Counted from the stretch's first letter, positions 8,346 through 18,144 are shown. The stretch is DNA of 64,000 bases from Paraburkholderia sp. ZP32-5 (GCF_021390495.1 NZ_JAJEJP010000002.1:2976001-3040000); one strand, 5' to 3'. Program-made: numbers and translations. Notes: generated by a model not told the origin, from the sequence alone.

Positions 8346-10136
8346 ATGAAGAGACGACGCCTTCTAAAGGGAGTTGCTGCCCTGCCCTTCTTCGCCGCCG
8401 GCACGGTCTTCGCCGACGCAACGCCTGCCGCGGCTGCAACAGGTCGCATCCGACCAGGCGATCCTGCCTGGCCGACAGCGAAGGAATGGGACGCGTTGAG
8501 TCGCGCGGTTGGCGGAAATCTGTTGCAACCGACGACGATCTGGCAGACCTGTGCGCAAGCGCCTGGTACGCCCAGTTGTCTTGCCCGCCTCAGCGAAGCA
8601 CGAAATCCGATCGCACTCGGGGACGATCCAGGTGGCACGCAGATCTCAGGCTGGCTCGACGGATGGACACCCCGTGCGAGCGCTTACGCCGTAGCCGCGC
8701 GGTCTACCGCCGACGTGGTTGCGGGCGTCAACTTCGCGCGCCAACACAATTTGCGGCTGGTAGTGAAAGGCGGTGGTCATAGTTATCTCGGCGGTTCGAA
8801 TGCACCGGATTCGCTTTTGATCTGGACGCGCGCGATGAACCGCATCGACCTGCATGATGCCTTCATTCCATCAGGCTGCTCGACGCCGCCGACGCCGGCG
8901 GTGACCGTGGAGGCGGGCTGCATGTGGATCGACGTCTACAACGCTGTCACCACCCAGGCAGGGCGATACGTTCAGGGCGGCGGCTGTGCGAGCGTGGGGG
9001 TTGCCGGTCTTGTCCTCGGCGGCGGTTTCGGATCATTCTCGAAGCGCTACGGATTGGCGGCCGCGAGCCTGCTCCAGGCCGAGATCGTTACCGCTGACGG
9101 CGTTGTCCGCACGGTCAACGCATCGCGGGAGCCTGATCTTTTCTGGGCGCTGAAAGGCGGAGGTGGCGGCAGTTTTGGCGTAGTGACCAGGATCACTTTG
9201 CAGACCCACGAACTGCCCGAGAACTTTGGCTGGGCCGAGTTCAAGGTCAAAGCGTCATCGCGGGACGCTTACCGGCAACTGGTTGGACGGCTCGTCGATC
9301 ACTATGCCGGCCGCCTGCTCAACCCCCATTGGGGCGAGCAGCTTGTTTTTCACAACGACGAAGTCCACGTGGCGATGGTGTGTCAGGGCTTAAGCGACGA
9401 ACAGGTCAAGTCGGTCTGGGCACCTTTCATCGATTGGGTACGAGCCTCGCCGGTCGATTTCACCTTTAATGAAGAACCTCACATCGGCGCCGGCCCGGCG
9501 CGCCGCTGGTGGGATCTGAAGGCCAACCCGGGATTGGTGCCGGACCCACGGACTGGAGCTGCCACGAACCACGGCTGGTGGCGAGGCGATGAAGATCAGG
9601 CGTCACTGTTCCTGCACGGCTACGAGTCGCAATGGTTGCCCGCGACTCTTCTCGAACGCGCGCAACGCGGTCGGCTTGCCGACGCGCTCATGGCTGCCGC
9701 CCAATTTCAGGCCGTGGAACTACATGTCAATAAGGGACTCGCAGGCGCACCGCCAGAGGTGAATGAGCAGGCTCGCCGGTGCGCGATGAATCCGAAAGTC
9801 GCCGACGCCTTTGCCTTAATGATCGTGGCTGCAGGTGGTCCCCCACCGTTTGCTGGCCTGCCGATCACGCCGCCCGACATGACGCAGGCGCATCGCAATG
9901 CCGAGAACGTCGCGAAGGCGGCGGCCGTTCTCAAAGAACTATCACCGGCAAGTGGCTCCTATATTTCGGAAACCGACTTTTTTCGCGAAGACTGGCGCGA
10001 CGCGTTCTGGGGGAGCAATTATGCGCGGCTGAAAACGATTAAAGAGCGCTACGACCCGGATGGCTTCTTTTTCGTCCATCACGGGGTAGGTAGTGAGGAT
10101 TGGAGTTCTGATGGTTTTGCGCTTGGGCAGTTGTGA
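8346..10136 (+). CDS. Tat-exported FAD-linked oxidase (BBE type)
   Basis: Protein of 596 residues beginning MKRRRLLKGVAALPFFAAG, a twin-arginine-like signal peptide, so it is probably exported folded with its flavin. The N-terminal half is a PCMH-type FAD-binding domain: VVKGGGHSYLGG carries the His that forms a covalent flavin bond, and GGGCASVGVAGLVLGGGFG carries the Cys of the second bond, as in bicovalent berberine-bridge-type oxidases. The C-terminus NYARLKTIKERYDPDGFF matches the BBE motif. Likely reaction is oxidation of an alcohol, sugar or phenolic substrate with O2 as acceptor. The ATG at 8346 is chosen because the signal peptide starts there; the ribosome binding site is weak. Confidence 0.85.
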   Translation: MKRRRLLKGVAALPFFAAGTVFADATPAAAATGRIRPGDPAWPTAKEWDALSRAVGGNLLQPTTIWQTCAQAPGTPSCLARLSEARNPIALGDDPGGTQISGWLDGWTPRASAYAVAARSTADVVAGVNFARQHNLRLVVKGGGHSYLGGSNAPDSLLIWTRAMNRIDLHDAFIPSGCSTPPTPAVTVEAGCMWIDVYNAVTTQAGRYVQGGGCASVGVAGLVLGGGFGSFSKRYGLAAASLLQAEIVTADGVVRTVNASREPDLFWALKGGGGGSFGVVTRITLQTHELPENFGWAEFKVKASSRDAYRQLVGRLVDHYAGRLLNPHWGEQLVFHNDEVHVAMVCQGLSDEQVKSVWAPFIDWVRASPVDFTFNEEPHIGAGPARRWWDLKANPGLVPDPRTGAATNHGWWRGDEDQASLFLHGYESQWLPATLLERAQRGRLADALMAAAQFQAVELHVNKGLAGAPPEVNEQARRCAMNPKVADAFALMIVAAGGPPPFAGLPITPPDMTQAHRNAENVAKAAAVLKELSPASGSYISETDFFREDWRDAFWGSNYARLKTIKERYDPDGFFFVHHGVGSEDWSSDGFALGQL

Positions 10137-10319
10137 TTTTTAACGCGTTGTTGTTCCCGTTCGGATCACAGACTGCGCCAGGTCGCCTTGTGTCATTCGC
10201 GTAAATACTGCATGCGACAATCAAGTCATCCATCAAACCGATGGCATGCGGACACGAAGCGTGAAGCATGATTGCCCATTAACCAACCAGGCTTGCGGCG
10301 GCAGCAAGAAAAACTAACT

Positions 10320-10664
10320 ATGACCACCATCCCCGACGACGTTCTTCACATCTCAGAGACAGAAGCATCTCGCCTGCTGCCTAACCTGCCGTCGCCGTTT
10401 GCTGTTCTATTCGAACGTGGCGATGTGTCGATTGAACTGTATGCGCCGCGAGGTGCAGACACGCAGTCGCCGCATACGCGCGATGAGCTTTACATCATCG
10501 CCTCAGGTTCGGGCACCTTCCGCCGCGCCGACCAGGTGTGTGAATTTACTATCGGCGATCTGCTCTTCGTACCAGCTCATGTGGATCATCGATTTGAGAG
10601 CTTCAGTGACGACTTCAGGACCTGGGTAATCTTTTTCGGTCCAGAAGGTGGCGTTCAAACGTGA
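10320..10664 (+). CDS. Small cupin-domain protein
   Basis: A 114-residue single-domain cupin. Cupin motif 1 appears as HTRDELYIIASGSGTF, with the His and Glu metal ligands, and motif 2 as GDLLFVPAHVDHRFE with the second His. These small beta barrels bind a divalent metal and serve as dioxygenases, isomerases or sugar-binding sensors. The function here is unknown. The ATG at 10320 follows an A-rich AAGAAAAA stretch. It lies 183 bases after the FAD oxidase on the same strand, so linked expression is possible but not shown. Confidence 0.78.
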   Translation: MTTIPDDVLHISETEASRLLPNLPSPFAVLFERGDVSIELYAPRGADTQSPHTRDELYIIASGSGTFRRADQVCEFTIGDLLFVPAHVDHRFESFSDDFRTWVIFFGPEGGVQT

Positions 10665-10773
10665 ACGTATGTCCGCGCTCAGGTAACGCGGATGTCTGGT
10701 CTCGCGTTTTTACACAGCCGCGGCCCATACTGCCCAACGTGGGCGACAGTGCGCCTCGATGAACGGCGAGACG

Positions 10774-11190
10774 CTAGATGGAAAAGTCTATCGACCGTTT
10801 ATCGTGCCTGGACGACGACGAAGAAGATGAAGACGATGAAGAAGAAGACGAAGAAGTATTCGGCTGCAACGCTGACTGCTGCACCTGGTTCTGCACCTGC
10901 TGTTGTTGCTGCTGTTGTTGTTCCTTGACCTCCTTCTTCATCAGCTCTCTCACTTTTTCTTCTACTTTCTCGCGATCCGCCGGCGACATGTTTTGAAACT
11001 GCTGCGGGGTAATGCCAAGTTGCGCGAGGATCGAATCAAACATCCGTTGTCCCGGGGTTTCCTTCACGTAATTGGTCAATTGGTCGAGCAACGACTGGAA
11101 CGATGGGGCGTTGCTGTTGCCTGCGCCACCTAATGAAGCGGAACCGGCAATATTGTCGCTGGACAACGAGTTGGGATTAGAAACTTGCAT
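10774..11190 (-). CDS. Gln/Ser-tract protein of unknown function
   Basis: A 138-residue hydrophilic protein with no signal peptide or membrane segment. Residues about 25-90 form a folded-looking helical part (FDSILAQLGITPQQFQNMSP followed by ADREKVEEKVRELMKKEV). This is followed by an uninterrupted run of eight Gln, a short linker, and a run of about fifteen Ser encoded by mixed TCN codons, then a basic tail. I recognise no family with certainty; the helical core with a disordered C-terminal tail recalls small secreted or regulatory Burkholderia proteins. The opposite strand of the Ser tract encodes an acidic run that is not a gene. Confidence 0.65.
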   Translation of the reverse strand: MQVSNPNSLSSDNIAGSASLGGAGNSNAPSFQSLLDQLTNYVKETPGQRMFDSILAQLGITPQQFQNMSPADREKVEEKVRELMKKEVKEQQQQQQQQVQNQVQQSALQPNTSSSSSSSSSSSSSSSRHDKRSIDFSI

Positions 11191-11852
11191 GACGAACAGA
11201 CTCCGGTGTCGGGTTGAAATGCGTTGAATGTTTCAGATCTCTGGATTGTGCGCCTCATCGTTCCTACCAAATCCAGGAAAAGCCCGTGGTTTGCCCCCTA
11301 TTTCCCGGTCATCATGATCCAGGTCATCGTTGGCGTCGCAGGTCTGGTCCAGTTCGACCGCTGCGTTGCCTATGTCGGATGAAGCTTTCAGATGCAATTA
11401 CTGGAGCGTTGCTGTCGAATGCCTCCAATGGGTCGAACTGAGCGGAACGCAGTCGGACTCAGTACGGCCGGTTCCGGTCGGTGGTCGGCGCAATCGGGAG
11501 GACGCTCAAACGACCGCTCTACTCCTCTATATCGGTCATTTCCATTGAATTGATCGTCGGCGCGTTTTCGACCCAAGCGCCGCCGACAAAGGTAGCGGAT
11601 TCCAATTGCGATACGGGTAACGGAGTGCGCCCGGTTTCAGCGCGCGATTGGTTGGATATGGGACCAAAGTCTCATTGCGATTGGCAGAAACGCTGAACAC
11701 ACTTAACAGTGACTTACGTAGGGCTGTCACCGCATCGGGTTCGTATGACTGAGGCGCATCGTCGCGCTGTTGATCGGCGGGTGGCTGGCGGTCAAGGCCG
11801 CCATCGAGCACGAACCGACTCTCACCATTCCAGGTGGCACGTCGAGGAGAAC
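11191..11852. other. Long intergenic stretch with no recognisable gene
   Basis: About 660 bases between the Gln/Ser-tract gene and the arylsulfatase. The short open frames here have no family resemblance and poor start contexts, so I call none. It must hold the divergent promoters, but no clear consensus was seen. Confidence 0.5.
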
Positions 11853-14369
11853 ATGATGGGCAAGGACAAGTCAGACGAGAAGTCAGACTCGCAGCTGTCA
11901 CCAGACGGGCTCAATCGTCGCCGTCTCCTCGGATCCGCCTCGCTTATTGCTGCGTCAGCGGCGCTTTCGCGATCCGCTGGCGCTAGCGCGGCCACGCCAT
12001 CCTCTGGCGCCTCGCCTCAAGACGGCTCCGTCCTGCCAAGGCCCGAATCACCGTTTCACGGCAAAATCGAACGCCTGGCCAAGGATTCGACCCCCGACTT
12101 TCCGAAGGAATACACGGCGCCCGCCGGTTCGCCGAACGTTCTTTTGATCCTGACCGATGATGTCGGGTTTGGGGCAAGCAGCACTTTCGGCGGCCCGATC
12201 CAGACACCGAATTTCCAACGCCTTGCGGACAGCGGCCTCCGCTACAACATGTTTCACACCACCGCGCTTTGCTCACCCACGCGCGCGGCGCTGATTACCG
12301 GTCGCAACCACCATTCGGTGGCCAGCGGCGTCATCACCGAGTTCGCGACCGGCTATCCGGGCTACGATTCGCTCGTTCCGAAGAGTGCGGGCTCCATTGG
12401 CGAAGTTCTCAAGGAGAACGGATACAACACCTCATGGTTCGGCAAGATGCACAATGTGCCGGACTGGATGTCGAGTCAGGTCGGTCCATTCGATTTATGG
12501 CCGAACGGCCTGGGCTTCGAACACTTCTATGGATTCATCGGTGGCGACAGCGACCAATGGCATCCGGCACTATACGAAAACACCAAGCCGATTGAGCCGT
12601 ATCTCGGCGACCCAACCTACATCCTCGATCGCGATCTTGCCGACAAGGCGATTGCATGGATGCGGATGCAGCACGCGCTCGCGCCAGGCAAGCCCTGGCT
12701 TCTTTACTACGCGACCGGCACCGCGCACGCCCCGCATCACGCGCCGAAAGACTGGATCGCGAAATACAAGGGCCAATTCGACCAAGGCTGGGACAAGGTG
12801 CGCGAGGAGACACTCGCCCGTCAGATCAAGCTCGGTGTTGCCCCGCCCGGTACGCAACTCAGCACGAGGCCGGAGCAACTCCCCGCGTGGGATTCCTTGT
12901 CGGATGATCAGAAGCGTCTCTACGCCCGAATGATGGAAGTCTATGCAGGCGCACTGTCACATGCCGACTACCACATCGGCCGTGTACTCGACGCCATTGA
13001 GGAATCCGGGCAGAAAGACAACACGCTGGTTATTTTCATCATGGGCGACAACGGCGCGAGTGCCGAGGGCACGCTTCAAGGTACGACCAATGAGGTGGGA
13101 ACCGCCGCGAATGGTGTCACGGAAAGCATTCCGTTTCTGCTGTCGATGATCGACGAACTCGGCGGCCCCAAAACGTATAACCACTACCCGGTCGGTTGGG
13201 CACACGCGATGGATGCGCCCATGCAATGGACCAAACAGGTCGCCTCTCACTTCGGCGGCACTCGCAACGGCATGGTGATTTCGTGGCCGGCACGCATCAA
13301 GGATAAAGGCGGCCTGCGGTCACAGTTCTGCCATGTGATCGACATTGCGCCGACGATCTACGAGGCGGCGAAGATCACGCCGCCGGTCATGCTCGACGGC
13401 GTGAAGCAGAAGCCGATCGAAGGTGTGAGTCTCGTGTACACGTTCGATGCCGCCAAGGCGCCGACCCGGCATCCCGTGCAGTATTTCGAGCTGGTAGGCA
13501 ACCGTGCGATCTATAAGGACGGCTGGATGGCAAGCACGACGCCGCTTCGCCTGCCATGGGTGACGATTGGGGCCGAGCCCAGCCCAGACGATTACAAATG
13601 GGAGCTGTACAACATCAACACGGATTTCAGCCAGGCCAATAATCTGGCCAGCAAGTACCCCGAGAAGCTGAAGGAACTTCAGCACGCCTTCGACGTGGAG
13701 GCCAAAAAGTACAATGTTTATCCGTTGGATTCTAGTTTCGCGTCACGCGCCGATCCTGCAATCCGGCCGAGTCTGACCCGCGGCCGTAGCGAGTTCACTT
13801 ATTTTCCGGGCATGATCCGCATTCCAGAGGGCTCGGCTCCGGACTTCAAGAACAAATCATGGACGGCCGCTGCCGACGTGATGATCCCGGAGGGCGGCGC
13901 CAATGGGGTGCTGGCAACAATCGGCGGAAGGTACGGCGGTTGGGCGCTGCTCCTGCAGGACAGCAAGCCTCAATTCGCCTATGCGTTCTCGAATCAGCCC
14001 GATCACAAGTTCGTGGTGGTGTCCGATCAGCCGCTTGCGGCGGGCCATCACATCATCCGGGTCAAATTCGACTACGACGGCGGCGGCATTGGAAAGGGAG
14101 CAACGGCGACGCTGCTGGCGGACGAAAAGCAGCTTGGACAAGTCAAGATTCCGAAAACCATTGGAGTCAGAATTTCTCTCGACGAGACCTTCGACGTTGG
14201 AGAGGACACAGGAACTCCAGTGGTCGAAGATTACGCGGATAAGATGCCTTTCAGGTTCACGGGCGAACTCAAGCGATTCGTCGTGGTCCTGCAGCCGCAG
14301 AAGCTAAGCGAAGAGGAGCAACAACGCCTGCGCGACGGTCTGGCGAAAGCGATGATGTCGGTCCAGTAG
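11853..14369 (+). CDS. Tat-exported arylsulfatase (Cys type)
   Basis: Large sulfatase of 838 residues. The signal region NRRRLLGSASLIAASAALS is a twin-arginine type leader, implying periplasmic export in folded form. The active-site signature CSPTRAALITGR starts at Cys140; this Cys must be oxidised to formylglycine. Metal-site residues are in LLILTDDVGFG and GDNGAS. Arylsulfatases release sulfate from aromatic or other sulfate esters, commonly for sulfur scavenging. A C-terminal beta-rich region of about 170 residues follows the sulfatase fold and resembles the extra domain of the longer members. The ATG at 11853 follows GAGGAG. The formylglycine-generating enzyme lies 37 bases downstream on the same strand. 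Confidence 0.9.
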   Translation: MMGKDKSDEKSDSQLSPDGLNRRRLLGSASLIAASAALSRSAGASAATPSSGASPQDGSVLPRPESPFHGKIERLAKDSTPDFPKEYTAPAGSPNVLLILTDDVGFGASSTFGGPIQTPNFQRLADSGLRYNMFHTTALCSPTRAALITGRNHHSVASGVITEFATGYPGYDSLVPKSAGSIGEVLKENGYNTSWFGKMHNVPDWMSSQVGPFDLWPNGLGFEHFYGFIGGDSDQWHPALYENTKPIEPYLGDPTYILDRDLADKAIAWMRMQHALAPGKPWLLYYATGTAHAPHHAPKDWIAKYKGQFDQGWDKVREETLARQIKLGVAPPGTQLSTRPEQLPAWDSLSDDQKRLYARMMEVYAGALSHADYHIGRVLDAIEESGQKDNTLVIFIMGDNGASAEGTLQGTTNEVGTAANGVTESIPFLLSMIDELGGPKTYNHYPVGWAHAMDAPMQWTKQVASHFGGTRNGMVISWPARIKDKGGLRSQFCHVIDIAPTIYEAAKITPPVMLDGVKQKPIEGVSLVYTFDAAKAPTRHPVQYFELVGNRAIYKDGWMASTTPLRLPWVTIGAEPSPDDYKWELYNINTDFSQANNLASKYPEKLKELQHAFDVEAKKYNVYPLDSSFASRADPAIRPSLTRGRSEFTYFPGMIRIPEGSAPDFKNKSWTAAADVMIPEGGANGVLATIGGRYGGWALLLQDSKPQFAYAFSNQPDHKFVVVSDQPLAAGHHIIRVKFDYDGGGIGKGATATLLADEKQLGQVKIPKTIGVRISLDETFDVGEDTGTPVVEDYADKMPFRFTGELKRFVVVLQPQKLSEEEQQRLRDGLAKAMMSVQ

Positions 14370-14406
14370 CGATCGTTTCGGGACTGTTCCGGTGGGGCAC
14401 ATTGCC

Positions 14407-15390
14407 ATGAGTTCACAGAGACAAGTTTCCAGGCGAGCCCAAGCTTCACGGCGAGATCCGTTCGCCGACATGGTTTTGGTCCCAGGCGGCGAATTCCGCA
14501 TGGGTTCGGATCGTCACTACCCGGAGGAAGCGCCCGCGCACCGGGTCAGAGTCGACGGGTTCTGGATCGACCGTACGCCGGTAACGAACCGCCAGTTTCG
14601 CAAGTTCGTCGACGCGACGAATTATGTGACCTTCGCCGAGATCGCGCCGAGGGCCGAGGACTATCCGGGCGCGCTCCCACACATGCTGCAGGCCGGGTCG
14701 CTTGTCTTCTCATCCCCGAAGGGCCCCGTCGACCTCCACGATTGGACGCAATGGTGGCAGTTCAAATTCGGTGCCGATTGGAGAAGGCCCTACGGCCCGC
14801 GCAGTTCGATAAGTGGAAAGGACGACGATCCCGTGGTGCATGTCGCCTATTGCGACGCCGAGGCATATGCACGGTGGGCAGGCAAGGAATTGCCGACCGA
14901 GGCCGAGTGGGAATTTGCGGCGCGTGGCGGTCTCGATAGCGCGGAATACGCGTGGGGCGACGAGTTCACGCCCGCTGGAAAGCAGATGGCCAATACCTGG
15001 CAAGGCGCGTTTCCATATCAGAACCTGAAGCAGGACGGCTTCGAGCGTACTTCACCGGTGAGGTCCTTTCCGCCAAACGGTTATGGCATCTATGACATGA
15101 TCGGCAATGTGTGGGAATGGACCGCGGATTTCTGGTCGACCCGCCACACAGCCGACGCGCCCAAGGCGTGCTGCATCCCCCGGAACCCACGCGGCGGCGC
15201 AGAGGGGGAAAGCTACGACCCTTGTCAGCCCGAGATTCCTATTCCCCGCAGAGTGCTGAAAGGCGGTTCGCACCTTTGCGCACCGAACTATTGCCGTCGC
15301 TACCGCCCGGCAGCACGCCATGCCGAATCGATCGACACGTCTACGAGCCATATCGGATTTCGCTGCGTAGTGCGTGTTGAGAGAGGTTGA
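14407..15390 (+). CDS. Formylglycine-generating enzyme (sulfatase maturation)
   Basis: A 327-residue SUMF1/FGE-family protein. It shows VLVPGGEFRMGSD, DGFWIDRTPVTNRQF, LPTEAEWEFAARGG and NVWEWT, all hallmarks of the fold. The catalytic pair is present as CAPNYC (Cys291 and Cys296) in the KGGSHLCAPNYCRRYRPAAR segment, which equals the CxxxxC of oxygen- and copper-dependent FGEs. It converts the active-site Cys of the adjacent arylsulfatase to C-alpha-formylglycine in the cytosol before Tat export. The ATG at 14407 follows GGTGGGG; a GTG at 14392 is an alternative. The adjacency to a Cys-type sulfatase is strong functional support. Confidence 0.93.
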   Translation: MSSQRQVSRRAQASRRDPFADMVLVPGGEFRMGSDRHYPEEAPAHRVRVDGFWIDRTPVTNRQFRKFVDATNYVTFAEIAPRAEDYPGALPHMLQAGSLVFSSPKGPVDLHDWTQWWQFKFGADWRRPYGPRSSISGKDDDPVVHVAYCDAEAYARWAGKELPTEAEWEFAARGGLDSAEYAWGDEFTPAGKQMANTWQGAFPYQNLKQDGFERTSPVRSFPPNGYGIYDMIGNVWEWTADFWSTRHTADAPKACCIPRNPRGGAEGESYDPCQPEIPIPRRVLKGGSHLCAPNYCRRYRPAARHAESIDTSTSHIGFRCVVRVERG

Positions 15391-15509
15391 GTTTCAGCGA
15401 GCGAGATGACGGCCAGGAGCGGCCATTTACACTAACGCAGCAAACGTCCGAAAGCCGAACGGAAACGGCCGCATATTCCAGATCCGAAGCTGCGTTCGGC
15501 GTTTCGGCG

Positions 15510-16409
15510 TCACGCTGAACGCTTCGCGATCCTTGAGGTCAATTCGTCCACCCGCGACAGAAACAGGCTGACAATCGGCGCCATATTGCGCGGACTGTAA
15601 CCCACAGCCAGCTCTATGATCGGGACATCCCCTTCCAGCGGCCGGCTCACGACGGACCATGGCATCAGGTTCTGCACATAGGCCGGTATCAGCGTGACGG
15701 CGCGCATCGAAGCAATCAGCGACATCACCATCGCCGGATTGTCGACGCTTTGCACGATGTCCACTTCGACACCCGACCTGGCCAGATAAGCGTCGATCAC
15801 CTGTCTCAGCACCTTGGCTTTGTCCGCCATCGCGATGAACGGCTCGTGCCGGAGATCCTCCGGGCGCACCGTTTTGCGCGCACTCAATGGATGGTCGCTC
15901 GGCATCAGCACGACGAGCGGCTCCCTGGTGACGACCTTGTACTCGAGACCGTATCCAGGCTCGGCTCGCATAAACGCCACGTCGAGCTTGCCGTGCGCCA
16001 GTGCGGCGGCCAGTTCCGTCGAATAGTCGCTGGAGACGGTAATTTCGATATTCGGTAGCTCCTCACGCAACAGGTGCATCGCGTCGGTCAACCATGTCAT
16101 TTCCTGACCGGTCAGAAAGCCCAGCGCGAAGCGCGGTTTCGCAGGCTGCGCTGCGCGCCGTGCGGCCTCAATGGCGGCGTCCGCCTGAGCTATCGCGAGC
16201 CGCGCATGATCGATGAAGGCCTTGCCCGCGTCGGTCAGTTCGACGCCGCGCGCGCTGCGTACCAGCAGTTCCGCGCCAACCTGATCCTCCAGATCGCGAA
16301 TTTGCCGGCTTAACGACGGTTGCGATGTATGCAGCCGCTTTTCAGCCGCCTCCGTCAGGCTGCCGGTCTCGGCTACCGCAATGAAATACCGCAAATGACG
16401 CAGTTCCAT
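15510..16409 (-). CDS. LysR-family transcriptional regulator
   Basis: A 299-residue LysR-type regulator. The N-terminal winged helix reads MELRHLRYFIAVAETGSLTE, then AAEKRLHTSQPSLSRQIRDL, matching the family consensus. The remainder is a periplasmic-binding-protein-like effector domain (LGFLTGQEMTWL, PSDHPLSARKTV). The start at 16409 gives the standard MELRHLRYF N-terminus. It is divergent from the SDR-SDR-GST genes with about 150 bases between the two starts, the usual arrangement in which LysR proteins control the divergent operon. The effector is unknown. Confidence 0.92.
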   Translation of the reverse strand: MELRHLRYFIAVAETGSLTEAAEKRLHTSQPSLSRQIRDLEDQVGAELLVRSARGVELTDAGKAFIDHARLAIAQADAAIEAARRAAQPAKPRFALGFLTGQEMTWLTDAMHLLREELPNIEITVSSDYSTELAAALAHGKLDVAFMRAEPGYGLEYKVVTREPLVVLMPSDHPLSARKTVRPEDLRHEPFIAMADKAKVLRQVIDAYLARSGVEVDIVQSVDNPAMVMSLIASMRAVTLIPAYVQNLMPWSVVSRPLEGDVPIIELAVGYSPRNMAPIVSLFLSRVDELTSRIAKRSA

Positions 16410-16562
16410 GGTTTCTCGCCCCATGCCTGTCAGGCATGCACCCAAGCTTTCAAAGTCTTTTTAATCGACCTAGGGAGTGCGTAGATTAACTCTTGTCATC
16501 ACTTCCCTCGCAGCGAACGCCAATAAGTCATGCGTCACAGCGATACCCAACAGGAGTTTCTC

Positions 16563-17309
16563 ATGAACAGCCCCGTCGTCCTCGTCACCGGCGCGCTGAC
16601 CGGAATCGGTCGCGCCACCGCCATTGCTTTCGCCCGCTCCGGAGCGCGGCTCGTCGTCTCCGGCCGTCGCCCCGCAGAGGGAGCAGCCCTCGAGGCCGAG
16701 TTGCGCGGACTGGGCTCTGAAGCCTTCTTCGTTCAGGCCGACGTCCGCCGTGACGAAGAGGTCCGCAGTCTCGTCGATCAGGCCGTTTCCCGGTTCGGCA
16801 GGTTGGACATCGCGGTCAACAATGCCGGTACGGAAGGCACGCCTGGGCCGATAACCGACGTGTCCGCTGAAAGCTATGCCGCGACCTTCGACACCAACGT
16901 GTTAGGCGTGCTGTTGAGCCTCAAACACGAACTGCGCGTCATGACGGCACAACGATCCGGCAGCGTGATCAACATCTCGTCGACCTACGGCCACGAAGGT
17001 GCGGCCTATGCGTCCATTTACGCCGGCAGCAAGCACGCCGTCGAAGGGATCACCAAATCGACGGCGCTGGAAGTGGCCAGTACAGGCGTGCGCGTCAATG
17101 CGGTCGCGCCAGGACCGACCGACACCGGCATGCTCGACCGCTTTACCGGCACACCGGAACGGAAGGCAACGCTGGCGGGAAGTGTGCCGCTCGCGCGCAT
17201 CGGCAAGCCGGCGGACATCGCCGCAGCGGTGCTCTATCTGGCGTCCGAAGGCGCGGCCTTCGTAACGGGGCAGATCGTCACGGTCGACGGCGGCAAGACC
17301 GCGGGCTGA
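16563..17309 (+). CDS. Short-chain dehydrogenase/reductase (first of pair)
   Basis: A 248-residue classical SDR. The nucleotide site is VTGALTGIGRATAIAFARSG (TGxxxGIG), the structural NNAG motif is present as VNNAGTEG, and the catalytic Ser and YxxxK are in ISSTYGHEG and YAGSKHAVEG. It ends with VTGQIVTVDGG, the common SDR terminus. It would oxidise or reduce an alcohol/ketone using NAD(P)(H). CAGGAG precedes the ATG at 16563. It is first in a likely three-gene unit with a second SDR and a GST, under the divergent LysR gene. The substrate is not evident. Confidence 0.9.
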   Translation: MNSPVVLVTGALTGIGRATAIAFARSGARLVVSGRRPAEGAALEAELRGLGSEAFFVQADVRRDEEVRSLVDQAVSRFGRLDIAVNNAGTEGTPGPITDVSAESYAATFDTNVLGVLLSLKHELRVMTAQRSGSVINISSTYGHEGAAYASIYAGSKHAVEGITKSTALEVASTGVRVNAVAPGPTDTGMLDRFTGTPERKATLAGSVPLARIGKPADIAAAVLYLASEGAAFVTGQIVTVDGGKTAG

Positions 17310-17358
17310 TCCACGCTTTCTTCCTTCCCATACCTTCGGATGTCAGGAGTATCGAACC

Positions 17359-18105
17359 ATGAACACGCTATCGGGCAAGACCGCGCTGGTAACCGGCGCA
17401 TCACGCGGCATCGGCCGCGCCAGTGCGCTTGCGCTGGCGAAGGCAGGTGCCCAGGTGCTGGTGCACTACGGCCGCGGCGCACAGGAGGCGGACGCCGTCG
17501 TCGCGGAGATAAGACAGGCGGGCGGCACATCCGAGAAGATTGCCGCTGACCTGCGCGCCGCCGATGGTCCACACCTGCTCGCCCAGCGGACGCGCGCGAT
17601 CGTCGGCGGACGCCTCGACATCCTGGTTGCCAATGCCGGCATCGCCGGCGCGGCGACGATTGAAGAAACGACTGTCGAACATTTCGACAATCTGTTCGCG
17701 GTAAATGTGCGCGCACCGTTTTTCCTGGTTCAGCAACTGCTGCCCGTGATGCACAAGGGCAGCAGCATCGTGCTGCTTTCGTCGCTGGTCGCGCACGCGG
17801 CGCTCGGCACGCTGGCGGCGTATGCGGCCACCAAGGGCGCCATCGACACACTCGTCAAGCATTTTGGCGCTGAGCTTGGCGAGCGGGGCATCCGGGTCAA
17901 TGCTGTTGCACCGGGTGTGGTGCCAACCGATATGTCCAGTTTCGCGAAGACCGACGCAGGACGAAACTTCGCGATGGGCATTCAGGCGCTCAAGCGCATG
18001 GCGCAACCAGACGACATCGGCGCGGCGGTGGCCTTCCTCGCATCCGACGAAGCGCGCTGGATCACCGGCGATACCTTGCATGTGGACGGCGGATCGAAGC
18101 TCTGA
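17359..18105 (+). CDS. Short-chain dehydrogenase/reductase (second of pair)
   Basis: A 248-residue classical SDR with VTGASRGIGRASALALAKAG at the cofactor site, VANAGIAG for the NNAG position, LLSSLVAHAALGT and YAATKGAIDT carrying the catalytic Ser and YxxxK, and WITGDTLHVDGGSKL at the end. CAGGAG precedes the ATG. It follows the first SDR by about 50 bases and precedes the GST by 40, so the three are probably cotranscribed. The two SDRs differ widely in sequence, so they are not a recent tandem duplication. Confidence 0.9.
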   Translation: MNTLSGKTALVTGASRGIGRASALALAKAGAQVLVHYGRGAQEADAVVAEIRQAGGTSEKIAADLRAADGPHLLAQRTRAIVGGRLDILVANAGIAGAATIEETTVEHFDNLFAVNVRAPFFLVQQLLPVMHKGSSIVLLSSLVAHAALGTLAAYAATKGAIDTLVKHFGAELGERGIRVNAVAPGVVPTDMSSFAKTDAGRNFAMGIQALKRMAQPDDIGAAVAFLASDEARWITGDTLHVDGGSKL

Positions 18106-18144
18106 TCGCAGCGTCGTATCCCAATCCAGAATGGAGAAAAAATC

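Noticed and set aside
10800..10860. Trinucleotide run as a slippage (phase-variation) repeat
   Set aside because: The Ser codons are mixed TCN, so no perfect repeat tract exists.
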